Source of the DNA: Streptomyces sp. SM10
GTDB taxonomy: Bacteria; Actinomycetota; Actinomycetes; Streptomycetales; Streptomycetaceae
Assembly: GCF_002910915.1 (NCBI RefSeq)
Contig: NZ_NEUF01000166.1
Coordinates: forward strand, 1 to 39,902
Direction of reading: 5' to 3'
DNA: 39,902 nt
Part shown: one piece after another, positions 7,541 to 15,772 of the stretch
Position numbering within the stretch: position 1 is the stretch's first letter
How the letters are laid out: every line of letters starts with the position of its first letter
The notes under the pieces: model-generated
The model's input: the letters and a program-made list of their open reading frames with translations, nothing else
Told to the model about the DNA's origin: nothing
The model's database searches: none
Program-made: the position numbers and the translations under genes

Positions 7541-10162
7541 GTGCAGGCGAAGGAGACGCTGTTCGCCGATCTTGTCCAGGGCAGGGCACAGCAGTTCCAG
7601 GTGCCGCTCTATCAGCGGACATACTCCTGGACGGAGAAGCAGCTCAGACAGCTGTGGACCGACATTCTGGAGCAGGCCGAGCTGCTGGAGTCCGGGGAGA
7701 AGGCGAGCACACACTTCCTGGGGTCCGTGGTGCTCGCGCCGTCGCCACAGAACGAGGCGACGTTCCCCCGCTGGCTCGTCGTCGACGGTCAGCAGCGGCT
7801 GACCACGCTGTCGCTCGCCCTGGCCGCGATCCGCGACCACATAGCGGACGGCGAGCCGGACGAGGCCGAGCGCATCGACGAGGAATACCTCATCAACAAG
7901 CGCAAGAACGGCAGCGATCGCTTCCGGCTACTGCCGACCCAGGCTGACCGGGCGCAGTTCGCGGCGTACGTTCGCGGGCCGCTCTCGGAGCAGGCCTCCG
8001 ACGGAGCCGTCGCCGCCGCCTACGGCTTCTTCCGCCGCAAGCTCGTCGAGGCCGCCGATCCGGCCGCCCCGCAGGACGTGCTCCGCATCGAGGAGGCCAT
8101 CACCTCCCGGCTCACGCTGGTGGCGGTGACAGCCGAGCGCGCGGACAACGTGCACCGCATCTTCGAGTCCCTCAACAACACCGGCCTCAAGCTGAGCCAG
8201 GCCGACCTGCTGCGCAACTACCTGTTCATGCGGCTGCCCACCCGCGGTGAGCGCATTTACGAGACCTACTGGCTTCCGCTGCAGGACAGTCTGAGCAACG
8301 ACGAGCTGGAACAGCTCATGTGGTTGCAGCTGGTGCTCGACGGAGACGACCGGGTCCGCCGCCAGGACCTCTACGCGGCTCAGCAGCAGCGCTTCGAGCG
8401 CGGTGAGGTCAGCGAAGCGGAGATCGAGGCGTACATCAAGGAGTTGTACCGGCGCGGCGCCCTCTTCCGTCGGCTGCTGCACCCCGAAGTGGAGCCGAAC
8501 GCGGCCGTCCGCGCCCATCTGCACCGCTTGGACACCTGGCAGGCCCAGGTCACCTACCCCGCTCTGATGCTGCTGCTCGACCGACGCGAGCGCAGGGACC
8601 TCAACTCCGCGGACACGGCCCGCGCGATGTCGTACATCGAGAGCTTCCTGGTACGCCGGATGATGTGCCGCGTGCCGACGAACAACCTCAACAGGATCTT
8701 CCAGGCGGTGCCCGGGCAACTGCCGCTCGACATGCCCGTCGCTGACGGGCTGCACCAGCTCCTCTCCGCCGAGAACCGCTTCTGGCCCGATGACGACGAG
8801 CTACGCGAGAAGGTCCGGACGGCACCCTTCTACAAGTTCGGACGCGGGCACCAGCGCAAGCTGGTGCTCCAGCGGCTGGAGGAGAGCTACGAGCATCCCG
8901 AACCGGTCGACTTCGCCGCCGCGCAGCTCACCATCGAGCACGTCATGCCGCAGTCGCCGGGCGACGAGTGGCTCCGGATGTTGAGCGAGGACGTGGTCGC
9001 CGGCGAGAGCGCGGAGGACCTGCACTCCCGGCTTCAGCACACGCTCGGGAACCTGACGCTGACCGCGGTCAACGCGGAGCTGTCCAACCACCCCTTCGAG
9101 CGCAAGCAGGACCTGCTCCAGGGCAGCCACCTGGAGATGAACCGCCGCATCGCGGCCACAGAACGGTGGGGCGCGGACGAGATCCGCGCGCGTGCCGACG
9201 AACTCGCCGACCGCGCGATCGCGCTGTGGCCGGCTCCGTTGCGCGGAGTCGGCCGAGCGGAGCGGAGCCGGGACTGGAACCTGGCCCACCAGGTGCTCGC
9301 CGCGCTCCCCCACGGCACCTGGACGTCGTACGGCGATCTCGCGGCGTTCATCGGCTCCGGCGCCCAGGCCGTGGGCAACCATCTGGCCAACACGCCGGGG
9401 GTGGCCAACGCGTACCGGGTGCTCACCTCCGAGGGCAAGGTCTCCGACGGCTTCCGCTGGACGCCTCAGGACGTGGGAAGCGATGTCCGCGCCCGGCTGA
9501 GCGCAGACGGCGTGCGCTTCACGGCCAACGGGGCCGCCGATCCGGCGCAGCGCCTCTCCGCCGACGACCTCGCTCTGCTGGTCGGCGGCGCCGAAGACGA
9601 TCAGGCCGACGTCAGGGAGGATGCGGCGCAGCGCACCTCGGAGAGCCAGGGTGAGCAGACGCACGCCGACCCGTTCTACCTCCAGCTCGTGGCGGAAAAC
9701 TCCCCCGAGCGGCGGTTCTTCCGTCAGCTCGCGGCGGACAACTCCCGCGAGACGGTGGAGGCGGTGCGTGAGCTCTTCGCCCGCTGGGAGGGACTCGGCG
9801 GCTGGATCAACACGGTGGGACACGACAGCACCGGCGCGTTCCTCATGCTGGGTGAGGCGAGTGCCCCGGGCAGTGGGATGTCGCCGATGAGCCTCACCCC
9901 GGGCTGCGGGCTGGGCGGCTCGGTGTACGTCGCCTTCCACGGACTGGCCGGACACGAGTCCTTCACCGACCACGCCCTGCGTGCCGAGCTTCTCAGGCGC
10001 CTCAACGAACTTGAAGGTGTCGACCTCCAGGAGAGGGAGCCGGGGCGGGGACCGGACCCCAGCTTCCAGCTGTCCGTTCTGGAGAAGGACCGCAACCGTG
10101 AACTGCTTGTAGAGACTCTGACCTGGTTCCGGGACCGCTGGGAGAGTCGGGGCACGGACTGA
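7541..10162 (+). CDS. GmrSD-like DUF262/DUF1524 protein fused to an alkyltransferase-like domain
   Basis: The product has 873 residues. The GTG at 7541 is preceded by a strong AGGGGG. The N-terminal DUF262 domain has VPLYQRTYSW (residues 21-30) and the DGQQRLTT motif (82-89) used for nucleotide-driven sensing in GmrS- and SspE-type proteins. A DUF1524 His-Me nuclease region follows at about 465-520 (IEHVMPQ, then LGNLTLTAVN). Residues about 579-650 look like the DNA-binding domain of O6-alkylguanine transferase (GTWTSYGDLAAFIG), but the PCHR site reads NAYRV, so the methyl-acceptor Cys is missing. About 170 C-terminal residues are unrecognised. These domains suggest a single-gene modification-dependent restriction or anti-phage nuclease. 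It is intact between decayed neighbours. Confidence 0.82.
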   Translation: MQAKETLFADLVQGRAQQFQVPLYQRTYSWTEKQLRQLWTDILEQAELLESGEKASTHFLGSVVLAPSPQNEATFPRWLVVDGQQRLTTLSLALAAIRDHIADGEPDEAERIDEEYLINKRKNGSDRFRLLPTQADRAQFAAYVRGPLSEQASDGAVAAAYGFFRRKLVEAADPAAPQDVLRIEEAITSRLTLVAVTAERADNVHRIFESLNNTGLKLSQADLLRNYLFMRLPTRGERIYETYWLPLQDSLSNDELEQLMWLQLVLDGDDRVRRQDLYAAQQQRFERGEVSEAEIEAYIKELYRRGALFRRLLHPEVEPNAAVRAHLHRLDTWQAQVTYPALMLLLDRRERRDLNSADTARAMSYIESFLVRRMMCRVPTNNLNRIFQAVPGQLPLDMPVADGLHQLLSAENRFWPDDDELREKVRTAPFYKFGRGHQRKLVLQRLEESYEHPEPVDFAAAQLTIEHVMPQSPGDEWLRMLSEDVVAGESAEDLHSRLQHTLGNLTLTAVNAELSNHPFERKQDLLQGSHLEMNRRIAATERWGADEIRARADELADRAIALWPAPLRGVGRAERSRDWNLAHQVLAALPHGTWTSYGDLAAFIGSGAQAVGNHLANTPGVANAYRVLTSEGKVSDGFRWTPQDVGSDVRARLSADGVRFTANGAADPAQRLSADDLALLVGGAEDDQADVREDAAQRTSESQGEQTHADPFYLQLVAENSPERRFFRQLAADNSRETVEAVRELFARWEGLGGWINTVGHDSTGAFLMLGEASAPGSGMSPMSLTPGCGLGGSVYVAFHGLAGHESFTDHALRAELLRRLNELEGVDLQEREPGRGPDPSFQLSVLEKDRNRELLVETLTWFRDRWESRGTD

Positions 10163-10222
10163 GGCAGGGACTCAGGGGGCCCAGGTTGATCGTCACGAGT
10201 CGAACAGTGCCCCCTGGCGGTC

Positions 10223-10241
10223 CGCCCCTCGCCAAGGGGCG
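10223..10241. terminator. Hairpin between convergent genes
   Basis: CGCCCCT and AGGGGCG form perfect 7-bp arms around a 5-base loop. It sits 61 bases after the GmrSD-like stop and 20 bases before the end of the minus-strand fragment at 10261. No T-tract follows. It could stop transcription from both sides. Confidence 0.45.
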
Positions 10242-10260
10242 CGAGCAAGGACGAGCCCCC

Positions 10261-10437
10261 TTACCTCAGCCGCGCCCGCCCGCGTAACAGGCGGGCGACG
10301 GGCGGCATCTGCTGGCCGGTGGTGAACAGGGCGTCGAAGAGGAGGATGGTGCGGCCCTCGACACGGCGCTCGATGCGGATGGCCTTGGCATGGGCGGCGG
10401 CCGCGAGGCGTTTGGCTCGTCGCGCCCAGCTCACCTC
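10261..10437 (-). pseudogene. Phosphoribosyltransferase (ComF-like) C-terminal remnant
   Basis: The fragment reads AKAIRIERRVEGRTILLFDA then LFTTGQQMPPVARLLR. This resembles the PRPP-binding loop of ComF-type phosphoribosyltransferases, where a DD(V/I)FTTG pattern is expected; here the second Asp is Ala. The N-terminal part is missing, and the fragment starts where the ParA-partner gene ends. I read it as a leftover gene end. Confidence 0.45.
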
Positions 10438-10984
10438 AGGTCGACGAGTCCTCGGCCGCCGGGCCGACGGCCTCATCTTGCCGCAAAGCGGGCTGTTCCG
10501 GCCGTCCCCGGAAGGCGGCTCCCTTGGCTGTCCGCGATTCGACGCGTTCCACGATGCGGTCGATGACCCGTTGAGGGTCCTTCCACTTCAGCGCCAGCCG
10601 GTCGTGGTCCATCCCGTGCTCGGAGACGATGTCCCGCAGTTGTTCGAGGCCGAGCTCGCTCAGGCTCGAACGGAGCCCCGTCTCGCCGGATTCGGCGAGC
10701 ACCGCGAACGGGTCGATCACTCCCGGCGCTCGTCGGCTACGCCTCGGGCGTTCTGCCGGCCGAGGTGCGGTCTGCGCATCGGGAGGCGTCAGCGCCTTGG
10801 CCAGTGCTCGAGCGAAGCGTGTCGTGCGTGCGGCTTCGGACGCCACCACGCCGAGGACACGTGCGAGCGTCGCCGCGAGCTCCGGGTCGGAGGCGCCGAG
10901 CTTGGTCAGGGCTTCTACGGCCTCCCGCACCTGGGCATTCAGGAGACCGTTACCGTCGGGCCGACTGTCGCTCTGCTCGGTCAC
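10436..10984 (-). CDS. Putative partition partner of ParA
   Basis: This is a 182-residue hydrophilic protein with no domain I can name. Its start overlaps the parA stop by four bases (ATGA), so the two are translationally coupled. The N-terminal half is helical (VREAVEALTKLGASDPELAA), a basic Arg/Pro-rich linker follows (ERPRRSRRAP), and the C-terminal half has a possible DNA- or protein-binding helical segment (SLSELGLEQLRDIVSEHGMD). Position and size fit a ParB-like or non-ParB centromere-binding partner of a plasmid or integrative-element partition system. That role is inferred from context only. Confidence 0.6.
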   Translation of the reverse strand: MTEQSDSRPDGNGLLNAQVREAVEALTKLGASDPELAATLARVLGVVASEAARTTRFARALAKALTPPDAQTAPRPAERPRRSRRAPGVIDPFAVLAESGETGLRSSLSELGLEQLRDIVSEHGMDHDRLALKWKDPQRVIDRIVERVESRTAKGAAFRGRPEQPALRQDEAVGPAAEDSST

Positions 10985-12051
10985 GCCTTCTCCTCGACCA
11001 GTTCGATGAACTCCTGCGTCATGCCACGGAAAGCGTCGAACCCGCCCTGGTAGCCGTACTTCTGCCGCAGGGTACCGCGACCGACGAACTCCGCCGAACC
11101 GGCGATGTCGTTCTTCTCGGGGATGAAGGTCGGCAGCACGGCGGGGAGCTTCTTGTCGCCCTGAAGTCCCCTGACGGTGTTCCAGTGGACCGTCGAGTTG
11201 GCCTTGTATTTCGTGATGACGATGCCGATCTCCTTGATGGTCTCCCCCAGGTCGTCCGCGAAGGCCCGCACCCGCCGCTGGATCTGAGGGATGCCGTAGG
11301 TGGACAGGACGTCGGGAATGGTCGGGATGATGTATCCCTCGGAGATGCGCAGACCGTTCAAAGTGACGATTCCGAGGTTGGGAGGGCAGTCGACGAGGAC
11401 GTAGTCATAGTCATCAATGATCTTCCGGATCGCCTTGCGCAGGAGATCGGTGGGGTTGTTGGCGTGGAATCGCCCCCTGGGCATGGACGCCAGGCGGTCC
11501 TGGACGTCGATGAGGTCCAGCGAAGAAGGCAGGAGGTCCACCTTCGTCACAGCGTCAACGGAAGAGACATTGCGCTGGAGGGTTTTCTCCAGGTCGAACT
11601 CCAGAGGCTCGTCCTCGGGCCGGAGGGCATCCTTGAACAGGGTCGCCAGGGTGTATCCCTCGTCGTTGAGCTCCTCCCACCTCTCCTCCCCGATCAGGAC
11701 CGTGGTCAGATTGGTCTGCGGGTCGAGATCGACCACCAGGACCCGCTTGCGGAACTCCGCGGAGAGGAACTCCGCAAGTCCGGCCGTGGTCGTGGTCTTC
11801 CCGACTCCGCCCTTCAGGTTGATGGTCGAGATGACATGGGCTTTGGGTGCCATGTGCTTCTTCCTCCGTTTGAGGTAGCGCTGAATCTGACTCGCCTGGA
11901 AAACCGGACCGCTCCGCAGGTCCGCCACGGGAACGGGGAAGCCTTGGTCACGGGCACGCCAATTCGCTACGACCGTCCGGCCGACCCCCGCCATCTCCGC
12001 CACTTCAAACAGTCCTACGAGTTGGTCTTCCGCCTCGGGCGTGCCTCCCAT
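10981..12051 (-). CDS. parA: ParA-family ATPase with N-terminal HTH
   Basis: The product is 356 residues from the ATG at 12051, chosen because GGGGAG lies just before it. Residues about 12-60 resemble a MerR-like helix-turn-helix (LFEVAEMAGVGRTVVANWRA), as in long plasmid ParA proteins that also repress their own promoter. The ATPase domain has the deviant Walker A KGGVGKTTT at 80-88, followed by VLVVDLDPQTNLT and YVLVDCPPNLG. Such proteins position DNA by forming ATP-dependent gradients on the nucleoid. It is followed directly by a coupled partner gene and preceded by a long inverted repeat. Together these suggest that this part of the window came from a plasmid or a plasmid-like integrative element. 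Confidence 0.88.
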   Translation of the reverse strand: MGGTPEAEDQLVGLFEVAEMAGVGRTVVANWRARDQGFPVPVADLRSGPVFQASQIQRYLKRRKKHMAPKAHVISTINLKGGVGKTTTTAGLAEFLSAEFRKRVLVVDLDPQTNLTTVLIGEERWEELNDEGYTLATLFKDALRPEDEPLEFDLEKTLQRNVSSVDAVTKVDLLPSSLDLIDVQDRLASMPRGRFHANNPTDLLRKAIRKIIDDYDYVLVDCPPNLGIVTLNGLRISEGYIIPTIPDVLSTYGIPQIQRRVRAFADDLGETIKEIGIVITKYKANSTVHWNTVRGLQGDKKLPAVLPTFIPEKNDIAGSAEFVGRGTLRQKYGYQGGFDAFRGMTQEFIELVEEKA

Positions 12052-12062
12052 GACATCTCCCC

Positions 12063-12107
12063 GTGAACGGTCTTCACGCTTACCCGTTAAGCGTGAAGGC
12101 CGTTCAC
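12063..12107. promoter_or_regulatory. 20-bp inverted repeat before parA (operator or parS candidate)
   Basis: The arms 12063-12082 and 12088-12107 (GTGAACGGTCTTCACGCTTA and its partner) pair over 20 bases with one mismatch, around a 5-base loop (CCCGT). The repeat lies 11 bases upstream of the parA start codon. Each arm also contains the smaller near-palindrome GTGAA...TTCAC. It could be the operator bound by the ParA HTH, the centromere for the partner protein, or a transcript hairpin covering the leader. It also holds the stop of the converging ATPase gene. Confidence 0.6.
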
Positions 12108-12464
12108 AACCACCGTCAATCCCCAACCTCGTTGGTTGGGAGCACAGGCGAGTTCAAGCGCCCCCTTGCGCGCGGGTTTACGCCGGGCGCACTCCGTCCA
12201 CACCGTCTTCCCTCCAGGGTGGTGCGGCTCGCAACCCCAGGCGTCGGCGAGCGAGGCGACGAGGAGCAGACCGCGTCCGGACTCGCCGTCCGCGTCAGGC
12301 GTCGGCGCGGGGAGACGGTCGCCTCGGGCGTCCGTGACCTCGATCGGCAGGGTGCCGGACGTGAGGGTCAGGGCAAGGCGGGCGTGACAGCCCCGTACGC
12401 GACCGTGCAGGGTGGCGTTCGCGGTGAGTTCCGCAATGAGGAGGGAGGCCGTGGTCGCGTCCAC
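12087..12464 (-). CDS. Short HATPase (RsbW/SpoIIAB-like anti-sigma ATP-binding protein)
   Basis: From a GTG at 12464 it encodes 125 residues with the N box LLIAELTANATLHG and the G1/G2 region ESGRGLLLVASLADAWGCE of GHKL ATPases. Streptomyces carry many such proteins. They usually have some 30-50 more residues before the N box, including an RLARR-like helix. Here only a short open stretch precedes the GTG, after an in-frame TGA. The protein is probably N-terminally truncated, perhaps by the event that brought the integrase fragment to 12627. Activity is doubtful. Confidence 0.6.
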   Translation of the reverse strand: MDATTASLLIAELTANATLHGRVRGCHARLALTLTSGTLPIEVTDARGDRLPAPTPDADGESGRGLLLVASLADAWGCEPHHPGGKTVWTECARRKPARKGALELACAPNQRGWGLTVVVNGLHA

Positions 12465-12626
12465 GTCGCTGGCCGCGACCTCTGGACAGTCCCGCTGGTT
12501 TGCTGGGTCACCTCACCGAGAGTGACAGAGTGTTTCTACTGTGTGGAGGGTGCGGGGCGGTACGGAGGGGGACCGTCCCGGGGCGGAGGGCGGGATGTGC
12601 GGGCGTAGGGTCGTGACCTGGCCGGG

Positions 12627-13134
12627 CGTTCCTGGCGTACACCCTCCCCAAGGGCGGAGACGAGGAGGACCCGAAGGACCGGTGGGTCGAGTTGACCGAC
12701 GACGTGGCCATCCCCCTGCGCGAGCACATGGAGAAGTACCCGCCGGTCGAGGTGACCCGACCGTGGTGCAGCAAAGGCGGCGACCCGGTCACGGTGCGGC
12801 TGATCTTCTACACCCGGGAGAAGACCGCCATCCAGTCGAACTGGTTCAACTCCTATCGCTGGAAGCCGGCTCTGGCAGCAGTTGGCCTCATCAAGCCCCT
12901 CGATCCCAGCGAGAAGGGACGACGCTGGGAGAACTCGCGCGACAAGATGATGCACGCCCTCCGGCACCTGTACGCAGCGATGATGTCAATGGCGGGGTAG
13001 ACGTGTACACACTCGCGGACCGGCTCGGACACGCCGATCCTGCGTTCACGCTGCGTAAGTACGTGCACGGGATCGCGGGAGCCGGTTCCAAGATCCGCAT
13101 CGCGGTGCGGAGCGCATACATACGGGCCGCATAG
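12627..13134 (+). pseudogene. Second integrase, 3' fragment with frameshift
   Basis: The 508 bases correspond to 3931-4439 of the intact integrase at high identity, apart from one in-frame codon loss near 12658. They keep the HALRHLYA box, LGHADP and the RKYVH tyrosine. A single-base deletion near 12987 (ATGATGTCAATGG against ATGATGATCAGCGG) puts a TAG in frame, so the fragment encodes only broken pieces. The 5' half is absent, with a sharp homology edge at 12627. The downstream sequence is also homologous to that after the intact gene, so a whole int-att unit was present here. Confidence 0.88.
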
Positions 13135-13148
13135 GCCGAACTCCACGG

Positions 13149-13176
13149 CATGTGCAACGTACGTGCAAGATGATCT
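13149..13176 (+). repeat. Attachment/arm-type repeat, copy 3
   Basis: CATGTGCAACGTACGTGCAA followed by GATGATCTT lies 15 bases after the integrase-fragment stop. It matches copy 2 (4649-4676) at about 25 of 28 positions and copy 1 less closely. With copy 2 it would bound an 8.5-kb segment containing the IS110 remnant, helicase remnant, GmrSD-like gene and parA pair. Confidence 0.45.
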
Positions 13177-13193
13177 TCAGAGAGGGCCGTTCG

Positions 13194-13305
13194 TGCAGGT
13201 CAGAAGCGTTGTACATGAGTTCCGGGACATCTGAAAGCCTGCAAAAATGGCACCGTCACACCCCTTCTGACCTGCACAAATGCGAGTCGAGGCGGGGTGT
13301 GACGG
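13194..13305. repeat. Two nested perfect inverted repeats
   Basis: TGCAGGTCAGAAG at 13194-13206 is the exact reverse complement of 13264-13276 (13 bp). CCGTCACACCCC at 13253-13264 is the exact reverse complement of 13294-13305 (12 bp). The pairs interlock and share base 13264. The first unit is also present near 4502-4514 after the intact integrase. Such paired arms suit recombinase or accessory-protein binding, or alternative hairpins in a transcript. Confidence 0.55.
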
Positions 13306-13647
13306 AGTCCCTGGGACTTTTCTGGGACTTTGAACCAGGAGCGACGGCTTCCCGAACAGCGCGCTCTCCACAGGATGAGTAATCGAAAACTTGTCGCACT
13401 GGACGCAGACGGCAAAGCAGCAGGCCATAAAGGCTTTCGGGTCCCGAAGCGAGGTCAGCGGACGACCCGAGCGTCAAATGAGCGTCACGGCCGTATGTCG
13501 GTTCGGCACGGGCAATATGGCATTGCATGGCAACCTGCAGTACGGCAGCACCTCGACCGTGGCAGCGCGCAGCCTTTGTCCCTCACGCGGGCTCGGGTCG
13601 GGATCTGCGGCCCGGCAGTGCGCCCCGGATGCTTGACTGCCGACGCA

Positions 13648-13821
13648 TCAGGGCCGGTAGATCAATTCAATGAGCAGCGCGCCGATCAGCATCCAGGCTC
13701 CGATCCCGAGCAGCCACAGCGCCTCGGTGAGGGATCCGACGACGATCAGCACCGTCGCAGCAAGCAGGAGAGCGTAGAGGAGCCGCTTCATACCGCGGTC
13801 GCTGCGAGGAAGGACGATCAT
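13648..13821 (-). CDS. Small membrane protein, hypothetical
   Basis: This is a 57-residue protein if it starts at the ATG at 13821 (AGAGG about nine bases upstream), or 47 residues from the ATG at 13791. Two hydrophobic helices follow a basic start (MKRLLYALLLAATVLIVVGS, then ALWLLGIGAWMLIGALLIEL). No family is recognised. It is near, and co-directional with, the next two genes, but spacing gives no clear operon. Confidence 0.5.
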   Translation of the reverse strand: MIVLPRSDRGMKRLLYALLLAATVLIVVGSLTEALWLLGIGAWMLIGALLIELIYRP

Positions 13822-13898
13822 CACCGCCGCCTCTGGGCATCGAACTGAAGTGCAGATGTCGGAGTGCTGGGAGTAACCGGCAGTGGGGCGAGGGCCCG

Positions 13899-14210
13899 TC
13901 ATCTACCAACGGTAGATGTGGATCGCGCACCGAACTGAGGACCGTGCGGAAGCTCGCCGTTTCGTGACGGGCCTCCAGCGGGTTCGGCTGAGTCGAACTG
14001 CTGACTCAGGATGCGCAACCGAGCCACGGCCTGCTGCAGATCATCATGCGCGCGCTGTTCTTCTCGAGGGCTGAAGCGGACGGGAGCACAGATGCTGTCG
14101 CGTGTCCTGCGGATACGGGCGTAGGCGTCGAAGCAGCCGAGCACCTTCTGAATGATGGTTTCCTGTGGCGCGGAGGGGCACGAATCCAAGCCATCATCCG
14201 AAAAGGACAT
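13899..14210 (-). CDS. Hypothetical 103-residue protein
   Basis: The protein is soluble and rich in Arg, Ser and Gln, and begins MSFSDDGLDS. AAAGGA lies some 10 bases before the ATG at 14210. A helical middle part (REEQRAHDDLQQAVARLRIL) is the only visible structure. The start overlaps the end of the frameshifted universal stress protein frame. I do not recognise a function. Confidence 0.45.
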   Translation of the reverse strand: MSFSDDGLDSCPSAPQETIIQKVLGCFDAYARIRRTRDSICAPVRFSPREEQRAHDDLQQAVARLRILSQQFDSAEPAGGPSRNGELPHGPQFGARSTSTVGR

Positions 14211-14841
14211 CACAGGGGTTCCTTTGTCTCACACGAGATGCTGTCCAGGATTTCCTCCGCAGGGGTTCCGACTTGACCTCGCCGCCGCTTTCAGACTCCT
14301 GGCCCACGCACGCGAGCCATCGTGGACCCCTCATCGCCCTGGTTCCCTCGTCATGTACGGCACGGACCACGTCCTGCGCCGTATTGCGGCGATTTCGGCT
14401 TCGAGCGGGTTCGGGGGACGGCGAGCACAGGGCACGGTGCGTGTGCCAGGCAATGCCTGGCCACCGGCGCCCGTAGTCCAGGGAGCCACCTGCCGCGGAT
14501 GCCGTGCCGACGACCAACAGATCGTCGGACGACCGAACAGCATCGACGAGAACCGCCCCCGGGTCGCCACGAACGGTACGCCCGACCAGAGTGACTCCCC
14601 GCCTTCCGGCGGCGAACGCCGTGTCCAGAACCGTGCACAGATCTTCCACCGCCGTTTCCCGGCACTCCCTCAGCACGGCCGGGCCGTACGTGGCACGGCT
14701 GCCCAGCCCTCCACCGGGCAGTTGCCAGGCCAGGACCGCATAAAGTTCCGCGTTGTGCTCCTGGGCTTCGGCAGTGGCCCGGTGGAGGGCCGTGAGGCTT
14801 CCCAGGGAACCACTCACACCGACCACAACTCTCCGCCGCAC
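14194..14841 (-). pseudogene. Universal stress protein, frameshifted at the C-terminus
   Basis: From GTG at 14841 (AAGAGGA upstream) the protein begins RRRVVVGVSGSLGSLTALH and keeps the USP fold to DDLLVVGTASAAGGSLDYGR near 14475. The normal USP ending then lies in another frame (VARHCLAHAPCPVLAVP). The gene frame instead runs on with an unrelated tail to 14194. A one-base indel near 14470 explains this. USPs of this type bind ATP and act in general stress. Here the last strand and helix are lost, so function is doubtful unless the indel is a sequencing error. Confidence 0.7.
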
Positions 14842-14920
14842 CGCATGTCCTCTTGGTCGTCCTGTCCCGGACTTCCATTGAACGGCGGTCCGAGGGCTCC
14901 GGGCGGCATTCCCCCGCGCT

Positions 14921-15772
14921 TCAGTGTTCGGTCGTCCTGGTCAGGTGGGTGTTGTGCTTCTCCGGGCTCCTCTCATTAACCGGTTCCGGCCTGCCGCCGC
15001 TCGTGATGGGCCGGGCGGCGTAGGTGATGCGGATGACGCCGTCCGCGTGGCGTTCGGTGGTGGCGTGGACGCCAAAGACGTCGGCGAGAAGGTCCGGAGT
15101 AAGTACCTCCAGAACCGGTCCGGCCGCCGCCACGGCTCCGTCGCTCAGGATCACCAGGTGGTCGCAGAGGCGAACGGCGAGGTCGAGATCGTGCAAGACC
15201 GCGAGAGTGCTCACTCCTGTGGAACGGATCAGGTCGAGGAGTTCGAAGCGGGCTCGGATGTCGAGGTGGTTGGTCAGTTCGTCCAGGACCAGCAGACGCG
15301 GCTCCTGGGCCAGGGCGCGCGCCAGAAGAACACGTTGGCGTTCGCCTCCGGACAGGGAGGCGTACTCCCTTGCCGCGAAGGGGCGGATGCCGCAGCGATC
15401 GATCGCGTCGGCGACGGCGCGGCGGTCGTCGGGGCCCTCCCGGCCGACCAGTCCATGGTGGGGGGTGCGGCCCAGCTCGACGATCTCCTTCACTGACAGT
15501 CCCCCTGTGCTGCCCGCCGGGTCCTGGAGGACCGCGGCGGTACGGCGGGCGGCGGTACGGGGCGCGAGCCGCCAGACGTCGTCGTCACCGACCCTCACGA
15601 CACCCTTGCTGGGGCGGAGTGAGCGGTAGACGGTCCGGAGAAGGGTGGATTTGCCGCTGCCGTTGGGGCCGACGAGTCCGACGACGGTTCCGGGCAGGAC
15701 CTCCAGGTTGACTCCTTGGAGGACGGGTGTGCCTTCCAGTTCGACGTGGACCTGGTCGACGGTGAGCTTCAT
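14921..15772 (-). CDS. Metallophore ABC importer, ATP-binding subunit
   Basis: This 283-residue FepC-type ATPase has Walker A GPNGSGKST (35-43), the signature LSGGERQRVLLARALAQ, and Walker B LLVLDELTNHLD, in which Leu replaces the usual Pro after DE. The D-loop and switch His follow (AVLHDLDLA). It would power uptake of a metal chelate through the FecCD permease. Its ATG overlaps the permease stop by four bases (ATGA). It is the last gene of the long minus-strand series that starts with isonitrile biosynthesis. I infer import of the metal-loaded isonitrile product rather than an iron siderophore, because no other siderophore genes are present. Confidence 0.9.
   Translation of the reverse strand: MKLTVDQVHVELEGTPVLQGVNLEVLPGTVVGLVGPNGSGKSTLLRTVYRSLRPSKGVVRVGDDDVWRLAPRTAARRTAAVLQDPAGSTGGLSVKEIVELGRTPHHGLVGREGPDDRRAVADAIDRCGIRPFAAREYASLSGGERQRVLLARALAQEPRLLVLDELTNHLDIRARFELLDLIRSTGVSTLAVLHDLDLAVRLCDHLVILSDGAVAAAGPVLEVLTPDLLADVFGVHATTERHADGVIRITYAARPITSGGRPEPVNERSPEKHNTHLTRTTEH

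Larger units (their letters stand above)
13135..13647. other. Intergenic region after the integrase fragment, repeat-rich
   Basis: No supported gene lies in these 513 bases. The first 100 bases are homologous to the region after the intact integrase. Two nested inverted repeats follow, and then a tandem TCTGGGACTTT near 13310-13331. The rest, to 13647, shows nothing I can name. Confidence 0.5.

Noticed and set aside
13330..13848. Possible plus-strand gene after the integrase fragment
   Set aside because: The translation has no motif, poor start context and overlaps a minus-strand membrane-protein frame.
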